Origin: Macrotis lagotis | Lineage: Eukaryota; Chordata; Mammalia; Peramelemorphia; Peramelidae | Reading direction: 5' to 3' | Length of the DNA stretch: 64,000 bases | NCBI RefSeq assembly: GCF_037893015.1 | Contig: NC_133664.1 | Coordinates: forward strand, 122,807,887-122,871,886 | Shown: one piece after another, positions 35,220 through 47,093 of the stretch | How the letters are laid out: every line of letters begins with the position of its first letter | Numbering within the stretch: position 1 is the first letter of the stretch | Position numbers and translations under genes: made by a program | Notes under the pieces: model-generated | The model's input: the letters and a program-made list of their open reading frames with translations, nothing else | Database searches by the model: none | What the model was told of the DNA's origin: nothing

Positions 35220-36298
35220 ACAAATATGGGCACAGGATGAGGGAAGGCATGGTAACTAATGTAGAAAATATCCCAGGTTTTAAATGACTAAACACTCGCT
35301 GTGAATCAGCAGTGTGAGATGACTCTCAGAAAAATAAAAATAATCTTAGGCTATTTTAATAGAAGTTTAATGCCCTAAAATTACTTTCATATTTAAGTGA
35401 GCTGTCATTTTTCTGTCATCATGGGGACTCCCTCCCCTAATGTGGACTGCAAAGCCTCCATGTTCTAGTTTACTCCATGCTCCATGTGATGTTTGTTGTG
35501 TCTTGCCATAAAACAAGTTTAATGTGTAGGCTTTCCTCTATTTTTATAAAAAAATTATTGTTTTTGCTTTGATTACATTTTTATTTTTCAATTTGTCCTT
35601 TCCTGTTCCCTTTACCAGAAAGTCATGCCTTTTAACAAAAGATAAAAAAAGAGCAAAAATGGTTCAGCAAAGATATAACAAAAGCATGATATATGTGATG
35701 TTTCATACTTATAGTTCCTAACTTCTTCAAAGAAGTATGATGGAGCTTGATTAAATGTAGTTATTATTTCACAGAATTCTCGACTTCATTTAATATAAAA
35801 TTTTTAAAAATCTTGGATAGCTACATAGCTCAGTGGATAGAAGGCCAAGCTGGGGGCATTAGGAAGATTCATTTTTCTGAATTCAAATCTGGCCTCAGAT
35901 ATTTACTAATTATTTTACCCTGAGAAAGTCACTTCACCCTGTTTGCCTCAGTTTTCTGATTTGCAAAATGAGCTGGATAAAGAAATGGCAAACCACTCTA
36001 GTATCTTTTCTAATGAAATCCCCAAATGGGGTTACAAAGAATTGGAATGAGTAATCAATTAAACAACAACAAAGATTTTGGGGGATATCCTTTATTGGAA
36101 GGTCCATTGTGGCCCTCAGTTTGTATGTTTGAGCCATTCATTCTCCACATATGACCCACCTCCTTTCTTTTCACATAAATACTTGATGAAAGTATCCTAA
36201 ACAAGGAAGGCTATTGTCCAATTCTACTCTTCACTGATCAAACTACTATAAATAATTGAGTTCAGTTCACTCTATGAACTCAATAATGTGTTCAGTCC

Positions 36299-36428
36299 TG
36301 GGTAGGTGGTACAGTGGCTAGATCATTGGCCTTGGAGTCAGGAAGATGGGAGTTGTAATCCAGTCTTATTACTAGTTGTGTGACCTTGGGCAAGTCACTT
36401 AACTCCCACTGTCTTGCAAAAAAACAAG
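36299..36428 (+). mobile_element. Type A-like SINE, diverged
   Basis: GGTAGGTGGTACAGTGGCTA head, ttgggcaagtcacttaac and cttgcaaaaaaac tail. Confidence 0.75.
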
Positions 36429-36815
36429 CCAAAAAAGGGCAAACATTATTATTGCTACCTTTTAGGAAGACTACTGATAATCTGTATTGTGTCCAGAGGA
36501 GAATGACCAGAATAATAAGGTTTAAAACTAGGGATATGCCATAGATCTATTGTAAACAATTGGTTCTCAGTACTGCAAAATACTCTTTAAAGTTTAATCT
36601 GCATTAATAACATTTTCCTCTACTACTTTCTTAAGTCTAAACAATTAAAACAATAAAACAATTTAACAAAAAATAAAGTCTTAACAATAAATCAAACCCT
36701 GATTTCTGTAATGTCAACACTGAAAATTTCAATATATCCCTGCAAGTTAAACCACATCTGAGTATTGTGTGGAGCAATTGAGTGTGTTTATCTGAGAGAA
36801 GAGCAAACTTAAGGG

Positions 36816-36818
<3 letters not shown>

Positions 36819-36855
<37 letters not shown>
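36819..36855. repeat. (GA)n microsatellite
   Basis: About 18 pure units. Confidence 0.93.
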
Positions 36856-36856
<1 letters not shown>

Positions 36857-37857
36857 ACGCTTCACAAAATTGATGGATTATGTGTAAAAAAAATAAATCA
36901 ATGTGATTCCAATGAACAGAAAGAGGAGCAACTGGTAGAATTCAGAGGGGGAGGAAGCATGATACATATTTCAGTTCAATATAAGCAAGACTTTTTAACA
37001 ATTAATATTGTTTTAAAACATAAAGAATAATAATCTGAACAGTTTCAGAAACCTGGGAAGATATGAGCAGAACCAAGAATAATTTATAAAGTGAATATAT
37101 TGTAAAGAAATGAAGTTGAAAGTCTTTACCATTCTGATCAATGCAAGGATCAATTAAAGTTTTAGTATACTACTTGCCTCCTGATAGAGAGGTAGAAGAT
37201 TCATGATGCAGAGCAAAATGATTTCGTAGATATGAGCATTATGGAAACTTGTATTGCTTGACTGTGCAATTTAGTTTAGTTTAGTGTTTTTTCTTTATTG
37301 GGGGTGATGAATGTGAGAGAGTGAAGAAATAAATGCCTAATTTAAAAAACTTTTTTAATTTAAAAATTTTAATTTTAATTTAAAAAAAAAGGATCCTATA
37401 AGATGATGAATTCTCCACTACTCAGAATGCTCAAAAGTCTTGATGGTTACTTGTGAAGGAGAGTATAGAATGGATTCCTATATCAGTTAACAATTTTTAC
37501 TAGACACCTTTAAAGATCTGTTCCAAGAGAGATTCTATGACTCTTCGCACCTACAAGACAACCAGGGATATGCAGAAGCCAGTCTGAATCAGTTTGAGAG
37601 AGCCCATTTTTAGATGTTCACTTTGAGCATTTAAACCTCTGAAATCAGTAAATTTGATTTACTTGTTTTACTGCTCAATTTACTATTTACTGGAAAGAAA
37701 ATTGTGGAGAAAATAATGTAAATTAAACACAGATGTGGATCATAGGTACCTCTCCCCATCTTCCAGATGTTTGCATAACCCACAGCATGTCAGAAAAGTC
37801 ATCAAAAGTACTTTTGTTATTTATTTTTAAAAATCATGTTAATACTTTTCTTCTTTT

Positions 37858-37977
37858 TGTTGGAGGCAATCAAGATTAAATGATTTGTTCAGGGTCCCGT
37901 AGCTGGTCAGTGTCTGAGGCTGCATTTGAACTGAGGTCCTAGGGTCAATGTTCTATCCATTGCACCACCTAACTGCA
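37858..37977 (-). mobile_element. Type A-like SINE, antisense, old
   Basis: Reversed copy: ggaggcaatcaagattaaat, tgtctgaggctgcatttgaa and attgcaccacctaactgca. Confidence 0.7.
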
Positions 37978-39607
37978 GTGATATTTTTAATTCTTAAGGG
38001 GAAAAGTGCTATATGAATTTGAGCTTTATTATTCTTCTACCATAAATCTCTTTGCTACTGTTTAAGCTTTTGGGCTTTCTTGTCATTTACTATAGAACAC
38101 CAACATTCATCATTTTCCACATGACTTACATTTATAAGAGTTGGAAAGGTTTACAGCCTGCATTAGGGACTAAAGCTAGGCAGGTTTTTAGTAGATCTGT
38201 AGGTCAATAATATCCAAACATTTTGACCAATATATCCCATCAGTTAAAAAAAATGAGCACTCTTTCATAGATGAGTCTAAGGCAGATTTAAAAGACTCCA
38301 AAGTAAGTAGTAATTCTGCCTAGTGAAGTATTATTATGAAACACATGGTTTGTAATGATGTCTCTCAGAGAAGACTAACAATGGACTAGAGGTACAGGGC
38401 AGGGTGTGAGGGATACCAGTCCTTTTATAGGAAAGATCACAAGCTTCCTTTGCCTTGTATAGTTCCCAGAGTTGTTCATAGCATCCCTCATGCCTTGAAC
38501 AAAGGGATACAAGGGAATGTGATGGATAGGCTTCATGAGAAAATCACAAGTATTTATGAGAACTAAGATTAGATTTGTGAGATACAATCTTTAACAGAAT
38601 AAAATATGCCTAAAATAGGTGATAGTTGCACCCATCAAGAACTGCCAATTCTTGCAGATGCTTTTTCCCCTCAGTGATCCAAACCCTCTGACAAAGTTAT
38701 AGGGGTAAAAATAAAATACAATAAAAAATTCACTCATAAACTTCCATTTTTTTCTAGTGACCCAGAAAGGTGATGCTTTATAGCTGTAGCTAAGATCCCG
38801 CTGCTAGTCTATCTGTTGGGGAAGACCTTACCACCTCCTTTCCATCCACCTGTTTTCTTTCAAGTCTTTCCAGATATACTCAAAACTTCTATTTGTAGGA
38901 GAAAAGTCCACTTCCTAAGTCTTCATATGTTAGCTTCCTTTTTTTCTGCCATACGGGGACACAACTTCTAGGGTCTTTAGGAATGTTATTTGTTCATTTT
39001 CAGTCATGTCTAACTCTTCATTTGAGATTTTCTTGGCAAAGATACTGAAATGGTTTGTCATTTACTTCTCCAATTCATTTTACATATGAATAACTGAGCC
39101 CAACAGGGCTAAGTGACTTGCCCAGGGTCACACAATTACTACATATCTGGGGCTGGATTTGAATTCAGGTAGATGAGTCTTCCTAACTCCAGGTCCAATA
39201 CTCTTATCCACTGAGCCATAAGACAACTAGATAAATATGAAGACTGATAAATTGGGCATATGTATTCTACTGTACTAGAGAGGCAGCAGATTGGTTGTAG
39301 AGTCAAAAAGGCTGAGGGCATGTCCTCGCTCTGACATATACTAATTGTGTGACCCTGGACAAGTCACTTAACTTTTCACTGTCCCTCTCAGATTCTAAAT
39401 TGCAGAGAAAGTGTTAAATTGTTTGAATGGAGGGAGTTCCTGTCCTGGAGCCTACACACAATTCTTTATAGCATGGATATATTATCTCCATTATAGAATT
39501 TACACATACTATTTTTAAAAGGATGAAAAAGTTGGACAACGTTTTAAAATTATTTAGCCACACAAAAAATGTTTTTTTTTGCTATTGTTAAAACTGCTTG
39601 CAACAGA
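37978..39607. other. Gene-free DNA with core-SINEs
   Basis: Core-SINE copies at 38985-39235 (-) and 39278-39420 (+). The remainder is unassigned and lacks coding potential. Confidence 0.45.
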
Positions 39608-39755
39608 TTTTTTTTTATTGGCAAGGCAGTGGGGTTAAGTGACTTGCCCAAGTGCACACAACTAGGCAATTATAAAGTGTCTGAGGCCAAATTTGAACTC
39701 AGGTCCTCCTGACTCCGGGGTCAGTACTTTATCCACTGCACTATCTAGCTGCCCC
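39608..39755 (-). mobile_element. Type A SINE, antisense
   Basis: T-rich start, ggggttaagtgacttgccca and ctatctagctgcccc end. Confidence 0.85.
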
Positions 39756-40105
39756 TGTAATGGATTTTTAAAGTAAATTTATAGGACAATTGAGTTTGTG
39801 AGAATGAGGGGACATCTGCTTGTAAGATAATACTATTGATTTATAAAACTTTACAAATCTTCCTTGAGGACACCCAGACATTGGAACAGTTAAATGTGCT
39901 GCTGTTTTCTGCACTGTAGGCATTCCATAACACATAAGTCTGTGTTTGAATAGAGAGAGGGCAAATCAATAATTGTGGGAGGTAAATAAGCATCCTTTCT
40001 TCACATTCATGGTATCAGTTGAGTGGTATTACAAAGATCGCCAATATAAAAATATAATATAAAATTGGGAACAAGCAAATCAGAGTTAAAAGAATTATAG
40101 TTCTA

Positions 40106-40255
40106 GGGTGGCTAGGTGGCACAGTAGATAGAGCACTGGTCCTGGAGTCAGAAATACTTGAGTTCAAATCTGACCTCAGACACTTAATAATTACTTAGCT
40201 GTGTGGCCTTGGAGAAGCCACTTAACCTCATTGCCTTGCAAAAAAAAAACCTAAA
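40106..40255 (+). mobile_element. Type A SINE
   Basis: An 18-base perfect duplication AAAAGAATTATAGTTCTA flanks it at 40088-40105 and 40256-40273. Confidence 0.93.
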
Positions 40256-40273
40256 AAAAGAATTATAGTTCTA

Positions 40274-41619
40274 AACTTGACAATTTTTTAATTTTTTAAA
40301 AATTTGTGGTTGAATTCTGTCATATAGCAATTTAAAAGTCTTTTGATAGGTCAATTTATTTCAGTAAAATAGTTTTAATGTATGTTTAGCTAAAATAGAT
40401 AAATGAAAAAACAACTCCAAATGGAAGAATTGTAGTACCAACTCCACTTAAATCACTGTACTTATTGTTCATTCCCATTCAATTATACAAAGGTTTTTTT
40501 GTTGAGACTCAGTATATTTCCAGCTTCCTTGATAGCAATCATCTGTTCTTGCAAACTAATAACAAGATGGAGCATCCCTTATTTTTTTCATTAGTTCAAA
40601 AGGTTAGAAAGTTATTTTTCCATGCTTTTTTAAGGGTATGGATATAAAACTTTTTTGAGATATTTTGGGTTTTTTTCAACAATAAAAGCATAGTTTTCAA
40701 ACATCTTAATAATCATGAAGGCTTCATATTATCATTAGCTAATATCTCAAGTCATAAAATGGACTGAATTTACTGACAATGATTCTAAATCATCCATGTT
40801 TTAAATAATTTTTACAATAGTAAATTTTTTGACCAAATTCTTATTTGAATAGATTTAATTTTATACTCTATGCAGTCAATGAAAAACTAGGAGAATAAGT
40901 GTCAGTTGTGCCTTTTGGGGGGTATTGTTTTATACTCACATTATTGAGTATAATATTATTAATTTCTTCAACCTATGATTTCTTTGCAGCAATCTTTTGA
41001 AGCCACTTACCCATTTTGGAGAGGATTAGTTTAGTTAAAAATAAATAATATAATCTTTTTCATGAAGATCTGCCTTCTCTCTTTCCCATTTCCCTCATTG
41101 ATAAAGAAAAATATAACCCTGATATAAACATGCATATTGGCCATGTCCCACCCACCTCCCTGCCAAAAAAAAATGTGTTTCAATCTGCACTCAATCTGCA
41201 ATTTTATAAAGAAGTAGGTAAAGCATATTTCCAGATAAGATCTTAGTACCAGTCAGCTTCAACAAATGAAGGGTGAAATGTGCTACTACAAACCCTTCTG
41301 TACTATGGAAATTTTATTCTTTCCTCAAGATTTTTTGCAAAGCATTTGGAAATCTCTGTAATACAGACTGAATGAGGGCAACAGTAGACTACATATTAGG
41401 AAATTTTAATTCCTTTATTTTAACTAAAGTTAATATAAATAAAAGTCTTATTTCTTCCCACCTTCCCAATAGATTATCTTGTATTTCCTACATAGAAGAT
41501 CACAATTCTAGGACATAGCTAATTAATATAGGTTGAATGAAATGAGTAGCACAGGGAAAGGGAAAAAAGATTTCCTCTTCTCTACTGCCACACTTTTTTT
41601 TTTTTAACACTAGAGCTCA
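40274..41619. other. AT-rich gene-free DNA
   Basis: No repeat family or gene recognised. The frame at 40465-40647 has no protein-like features. Confidence 0.4.
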
Positions 41620-41763
41620 GGGCAGTTAGGTGGTGTAGTGGATAGAGCACCAGTCCTGAAGTCAGGAGGACTTGAGTTCAAATTGGCTTCAGACACTAGC
41701 TATGTGACCTTGGGCAAGTCACTTAAACCCATTGTCCTAAATTTAAAAAAAAAATTAAAAAAA
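41620..41763 (+). mobile_element. Type A-like SINE
   Basis: Head GGCAGTTAGGTGGTGTAGTG, then GAGTTCAAAT, ttgggcaagtcacttaa and an A-rich tail. The flanks AACACTAGAGCTC and AACAACTAGATCTC look like an imperfect target-site duplication at the 3' edge of the 7SL pseudogene. Confidence 0.8.
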
Positions 41764-41767
41764 ACAA

Positions 41768-42019
41768 CTAGATCTCCCTATCTCACCCTTGCTGGAAGTA
41801 CAGAGGTTACTTGGAGGCTAATTCCAATGCTGATCCTAGGAACTTTGACACTGTTCTGTGTCTGACCCCAGTCCTGGGGGGTTCTCTCAAATGATACTGA
41901 ACAATATAGATAAAAGATTTGCATAACTCATTGCAATTCAGAATTTCTGAGCCCTCGAGATCTGGTAGCCTTTGCTTCCACAGTGATTGGGATAATAGGT
42001 GGGTGCTACTATGCATGAT
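41768..42019 (-). pseudogene. Old 7SL RNA (SRP RNA) pseudogene
   Basis: Read on the minus strand, the block aligns with 7SL RNA in order. It has TATTATCCCAATCACT for the TGTAGTCCCAGCTACT part, then CAGAAATTCTGAATTGCAAT and GAGTTATGC for CCAGGAGTTCTGGGCTGTAG and GCGCTATGC. Next comes GTTCAGTATCA for GTTCGGCATCA. Finally it has ACAGTGTCAAAGTTCC, GATCAGCATTGGAATT and CTGTACTTCCAGC for the 3' Alu-domain part. Over a 36-base stretch I count 23 identities, with most differences transitions, so it is old. It is about 250 bases long against about 300 for the gene. Several small gaps make function unlikely. Confidence 0.75.
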
Positions 42020-42233
42020 CATGACACACCTTCGTTAGCCCCTCTAAATGTCAGATTCAAAGTATCTCAAAATCTTAGAGTTATAGCCTCTCCACCCTAA
42101 TCTCACCCTCCCCCCAATCCCCCTTCTTCTGCTCCCTTAGAAAGAGGCAGTACACAAAAATGCTGGTGCCTGGTTGTGGTGTATTGTTACTGAACGCGAT
42201 TGAGGAGTGAATCATAAGCTGTGGCTGGTAGGG

Positions 42234-42335
42234 TTAGGGATTGTTTTTGTGGATAATCTTCTCGAAGATCTCATCTTGAGGGGTTCCCATCCTGCTCAGT
42301 AGGGTGGTTCCTCCAGAAGGCTTCTTTATGGTGGC
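42234..42335 (-). CDS. Possible terminal coding exon of an unidentified gene
   Basis: On the minus strand a pyrimidine-rich tract ending in CACCCCAG is followed at 42335 by about 100 bases open in only one phase. That phase gives about 33 residues with a protein-like, Lys-rich composition (KKPSGGTTLLSRMG, then TPQDEIFEKIIHKNNP) and a TAA stop at 42234-42236. The segment is not similar to any repeat in the window. I do not recognise the protein. No partner exon was found upstream on the minus strand, where repeats follow. It could be an exon of a small gene, a decayed remnant, or chance. Confidence 0.25.
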   Translation of the reverse strand, partial: ATIKKPSGGTTLLSRMGTPQDEIFEKIIHKNNP

Positions 42336-42349
42336 ATCATGTCTACCTG

Positions 42350-43709
42350 GGGTGGGGGGGGTGTGAGTCAAATAGGAACTTTCACCAAATCAGATCAATC
42401 AAGTATTTATTGAGTACTTATGAAGGGATATGCTAAGGTGCCATAGAGAATATTTAAAAAGTACATAAACTCCTTGACCTCTCAAGGAAATTATATACCA
42501 GATGCAGAGAAAGACATTTTCTAGAAAAAGAGGTTTTTAAATTAAAGGGCTTCACTGAAGAGATAGAATTTGAGCTAGAAGTGTCAACTTCTTAGTGCCT
42601 CAATTTCCTTTTCAGCAGAAAGATTAATATCTTATTCAGGTAAGTTTGGACTAGATGACCTCTAAGATGAGATGCCTTCCAGTTCTGAGACACTGTGATT
42701 CTCTGAATGATGGATGAGCTTTCCGTAGGCAAAGGAACACAAGGGCATTCCAGGCTGGCAAGTAAAAGGGGGAGTGTGGGGAAAAACAGACACGTTCCAA
42801 GGGCATGGAATAGAGGAAAGAACATAGAATTTAAGCATAGGAAAGAGCCTTGGTGATTATCTAGTTCAGCATTCTCTTTTTTAAAGAAGAGGAAATCGAA
42901 GTCCAGAAAAGTGAAGCCCAGTTTAGATAAAATGGAACATTTATGTTAAGGTACTGGCAACTGTGATGGCCTCGATGAGAAAACCCTCACAATTTAAAAG
43001 ATACATTCCACCTGTGACTCACAGTCTTAGAAAGTTGTGTGAGATTTAGAGTAGTTAAGTGACTTTTTCATAGTCTCACAGCTAGTAATTCAGTTCAATG
43101 AATAGTTCCTAAATGCCTACTGTTAACCAGGCAGAAAAAGACAAAAATGAAAAGTTCCTGCTCTCAAAGTGCTTGACACCTACAAGGGAAAAATATCACA
43201 TACCTAGATGGGAAAAGAAATCTAAAGTAATTTTGGGGGGGGGGGTTGGCAAGTATAAATTGTTGTTATTGTTGTTGTTGCTGTTTGTCCTTCATTCTCA
43301 AAAAGGATCACGATATCACCAAAGTGATTCCATGACGTGCCAGTGAATGGACTTAAGTGAGGGTAGGTTGTGCAAAATTGTCAATCTTACTTTCTTCTTC
43401 AGAACTAACATATGGGAAAATTGGGAAAGATTTTTTTGTGAAAGGCTTGAAGAGAAGTAGATTGCCAGGAGACAGAGGTAAAGAGGTATAGGGCATTCAG
43501 TCTAGGCATTCAACTGGCACTTACAAACCTTTAAGGTTTGCAATGTACTTCATAAATATTATCTTGTTTAATAATCAACAACCCTGGAAAGTAGGTGCTA
43601 TGATTGCCTTCATTTTATAAATGAGGAAACTGAGGCTGAAAAGTTAAGTAATGCCCTGTGCCACACAGGATTTAAACTGAAGCAAAAAAACATATAGTCA
43701 GAAAATGAA
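42350..43709. other. Gene-free DNA with old SINE pieces
   Basis: 42390-42480 and 43090-43190 carry L2/SINE-like phrases (caagtatttattgagtac; ttcctaaatgcctactgtt). 43262-43400 belongs to the second SINE family noted at 3415-3630. 43540-43680 is MIR-like. Confidence 0.45.
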
Positions 43710-44560
43710 ATATTATGGATGGGGAATGTAGAATGGGCCAGTTTGCCTGGAATGTAGAATGCCAAGGGTGAATAATGTATAGTCATCCTGGAGAGATGGA
43801 GTGGACCCCATATTGTGGCAAGTTTTAAATGGCAATCTCAGAGTTCATATTTTATTCTAGAAGGGGCAGGCAATCATTCAAACCAGTTGAGCAGGGACAT
43901 GGTCAGACTTAGGTTTGGGGAATATTATTTTGAGCAGTAAATAGCAGATGATTTGGAAAGAGAAGAGCCCAGATTCAGGAAGACAATCATTGTAATGGTC
44001 TGGAGAAAAGAAATAATGAGGACATGAACAATGGTTGTGTTGAGTGGGAGAATGGGAGCAATTTGGAGGTAGACTTGACACTAGAATTAGCAGTTGATAG
44101 AATGTGAAGATAAGGTGAGGGACAACAATGACCTGAGGATGATTCCTATTTCCTGAGGGAACTTAGATGACTAAAAGGATGCTGGTTAAAGGAAAGAAGA
44201 GGGGACTTGGGATGAATTCGAGGTTTAGGAGGAAATGAGTTCTGATGTAGACATTTTGAGATGCCTAGGAACTGGTTAGAGATGTGGAAGTGGAGTTCAA
44301 GAGAGGGATGTAACTAGATTTGAGAGTCTTCCACATAGAGACTACAATTGAATCTAGTGAATCTAGTGAATCTAGTGAAGTTACCAAGTGAGATAGAAAA
44401 AAAGAGAGAAAGCAAAAAGTCCTAGACCAGAGTCCTGGAATACATCTTCCCAAAAGGAGGCAGTATATAGATGATCAACCTGCAGAGAAAACTGAGAAGG
44501 ACCAGTCAGAAAAGAAGGAAGAAAAGGATACTAAGTATCAGAGCCAAGTCTTCCTGACTC
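43710..44560 (+). repeat. Unassigned ancient dispersed repeat, copy 2
   Basis: Resembles 27090-27410 and 45890-47080: phrases about a purine-rich sequence such as agggacatggtcagactta and tagacattttgagatgccta. It contains three 9-base tandem units of GAATCTAGT at about 44350-44378. I recognise the type from other mammalian genomes but cannot name the family with confidence. Confidence 0.55.
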
Positions 44561-45086
44561 CCTCAACTGCCATCTCTATTGTCCCACACATACCTCAAAA
44601 GGGAAGATGATTTGGGGTTAGATTGGAGGGTATTTATTATGTCAGGGTAAAAGGTTTGGAATTATACACTAAGTGATCATTGAAGGTTTTTGAGATGTAG
44701 AATAACAGGATCTAACCAGTGTATCAAATTAAAAAAGAAACAGATCTCTGCTAGCATGCATGTTGCATAAATTAACATTATCTATGTTATCTATCCATTC
44801 TATTTTTATTTATTTCATTAAATATTTTCCAATTACAAGGTCAACCTGGTTCAGTATTCCCTGGTTAGCCAGCAGAATCTGATACCTCCAATCTAAGTCA
44901 TGCTGGTGGCACTATGGAAAAACTGGAATTGAGAGAGGTTGGAGAAGGTCACCTTATTAGGCATCCTTTCAGTAAACTAAGTATGGACCATATTGATGAC
45001 CTGAAATAAGATAGTGAGTCTAGAAAGAGTAATTTTAAAAGATATTGGAAGGAAAAATTGATAAATTGCTAGCATTTAGTAACTAA
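44561..45086. other. Gene-free DNA
   Basis: No recognised gene or well-defined repeat. Confidence 0.35.
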
Positions 45087-45249
45087 TCAGATTAAAATTT
45101 TTTTTAGTTTTTTTGCAAGGTAAATGGGGTTAAGTGGCTTGCCCAAGGCCACACAGCTAGATAATTATTAAGTGTATGAGACCAGATTTGAACCCAGGTA
45201 CTCCTGACTCCAGGGCTGGTGCTTTATCCACTTCGCCACCTAGCTGCCC
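45087..45249 (-). mobile_element. Type A SINE, antisense
   Basis: Flanked by CTAGCATTTAGTAACTAA / CTAGCATTTAGTAACTAA at 45069-45086 and 45250-45267, a perfect 18-base duplication. Confidence 0.92.
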
Positions 45250-45889
45250 CTAGCATTTAGTAACTAAGAAAGAAATTAGGGAAAGGAAGAAATAAAAAAA
45301 ATCCAGACTTTGAAGGTGGATGCCTGGAAGAATAGAAATAGGGAAATTATGAGCCAGTTTAGGAAGAAAGTTGAATTCATAGTTTCAGAAACACAGAGTT
45401 TGAGGTTATGGAAGAATATACAAGATGATGTAGAATGGAACCCACAAGAGAGGTCAGACCATTGATATAATTTAGGAGACCATCTGATTCTAAGAGATCC
45501 ACAGAAATAATGAAAGGGTGTGCACCTATGTGTAGGTACAAAAATGTATTCTCTCTCAAAATCAATTTCCTCTCCATTACCTCCTTTAACTGGTCTTTTT
45601 AAATTTTTAGATTTAGGTGAGAATTTCTAGACAGAAGCACTCTTCTAGTGTGACAGTGGGAGTTCATAACAACCATATGAAAACATTTTTGGAGGGTCAT
45701 TCCTTTATTCTCCCTATTGAAGATGGGTTGGGGAATCTGAATGGTAAAGTGACGTGTTTAGAAGTATCGAACAGCTGGTAAGTTCTTGGTACATTATCAT
45801 GACCTTAAGGCATGGGGGCAGGAAGGGGAATATTGTGATCAAGCAACAGTAATTAGTAATAAATTTGGTAAGAATGTAGAGTATTGATG

Positions 45890-47080
45890 GAATATTAATC
45901 TGCAGTTAATCTAGAAAGTCTTGGAGCCAAAGTATGAATAGTGTTAAATACCAAATAAAGGAGTCTGCATTTTATCATCCTGAGCATGGTCAGATTTTTA
46001 TGTTAGCAATATCAATTTGGCAACGGTGTGGACAGTGAACTGGAGAGAGGAGACCAATTCAGAGGTGATTTCAATAATGAGGGCCTATCTTAAAAGTTAT
46101 TGAAATCAACCTAAAAGCATAATTAGCCCTGGGGGCTTAAGGAGAGTTTTCCGGTAATCTAATTTTATAAAAATTAGTCTACCAGAAGGCAGGAGTTACT
46201 CTCTCTCACCTAGATAAATGTGTAAGCACAATAACAGAGAAGCAGTGAAAATATATTCAACTGAATTCATGCTGTATCCTTGCTGAATATTTTTTACATG
46301 TATGACAAGTAAATCTCCTTGAACTCAATGATGATTAATAATAATAATAATAATAATAATTATGAGGGCCTGAATTAGAGTGATTATGATACGAATGTAG
46401 AAAAGGTGATGGATGCAAGATAAAGGATGTAGAATCAATGAGACTTGGCAAGTGATAGGATATCAGGGTGAAGGAGTGAGTAAAATTGAAGAGTGGAAGA
46501 AAATGCATTTGACTAGAATGATGATGTCTTGAAAGAAAAGAGGACGTTAGAAAGGAGAGGGGTAGTTAAGTTTGAGTTTGAGACACCTGTAGGATATCCA
46601 GGGCAATGACCAGCAAGCAATTGGTGAGGTTGCATTAGATTCTAATTCAAGAAAGAGATGAGGACTGCATATGTAGATTTGACAGACATTGGCAGGGAGA
46701 TGAATGTTGAAGCCATGGAAACTGATTCTTTAGAGAGAAGAGATGAGAAACCAAGACAGAGCCCTGGATGACTCACATGAAGAGGACAGAATATGGGTGA
46801 TTATTCTAAAATGGAGGCTGAGAAGGATTAGAGAGGAGAAATATGACAGAGTAATGTCAGAAAACCCCAGGAAGGAGAGAATATCCAAAAGAGTGACAGT
46901 TAAATGCTACAGAGAGATCAGACCTTGAGAGAAACTGCTTTTGCTAAGTGATAGGGATGGAGATCAAATTGTGAGGGGTTGAGAAGTGAGCAGAGGCAAT
47001 GAGCTGTAAACAACTTTTTCTAGGAAAAAGGGAGGCGAGATATAGGATAATAGCTTAAAGGGAAGGTAGGGTCAAGTGAA
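45890..47080 (+). repeat. Unassigned ancient dispersed repeat, copy 3, abutting FSCN3
   Basis: Long copy running from catcctgagcatggtcagat through gttaaatgctacagagagat to ttaaagggaaggtagggtc. It ends about 14 bases from the FSCN3 stop codon, antisense to that gene. A short (AAT)n tract lies at 46339-46361. Confidence 0.55.
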
Positions 47081-47093
47081 GGTTTTCTCATAC

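Larger units (their letters stand above)
34600..37560 (+). mobile_element. CR1/L3-like LINE pieces with later insertions
   Basis: Fragments in order resemble the end of CR1/L3 LINEs: gacagttgggagggatagct and atcctgacaggctagagtga (35050-35130), cagcagtgtgagatg (35308), tgtccagaggagaatgacca (36490) and ttccaagagagattctatga near 37520. Inserted or intermixed are a core-SINE (35815-36060), a type A SINE (36299-36428), a (GA)n tract and an old L1 3' end (about 36990-37390). All are heavily diverged. Confidence 0.5.

Noticed and set aside
46743-46928. 61-codon frame in the ancient repeat near FSCN3
   Set aside because: The text is a common dispersed repeat seen at two other places; the frame is not kept between copies.
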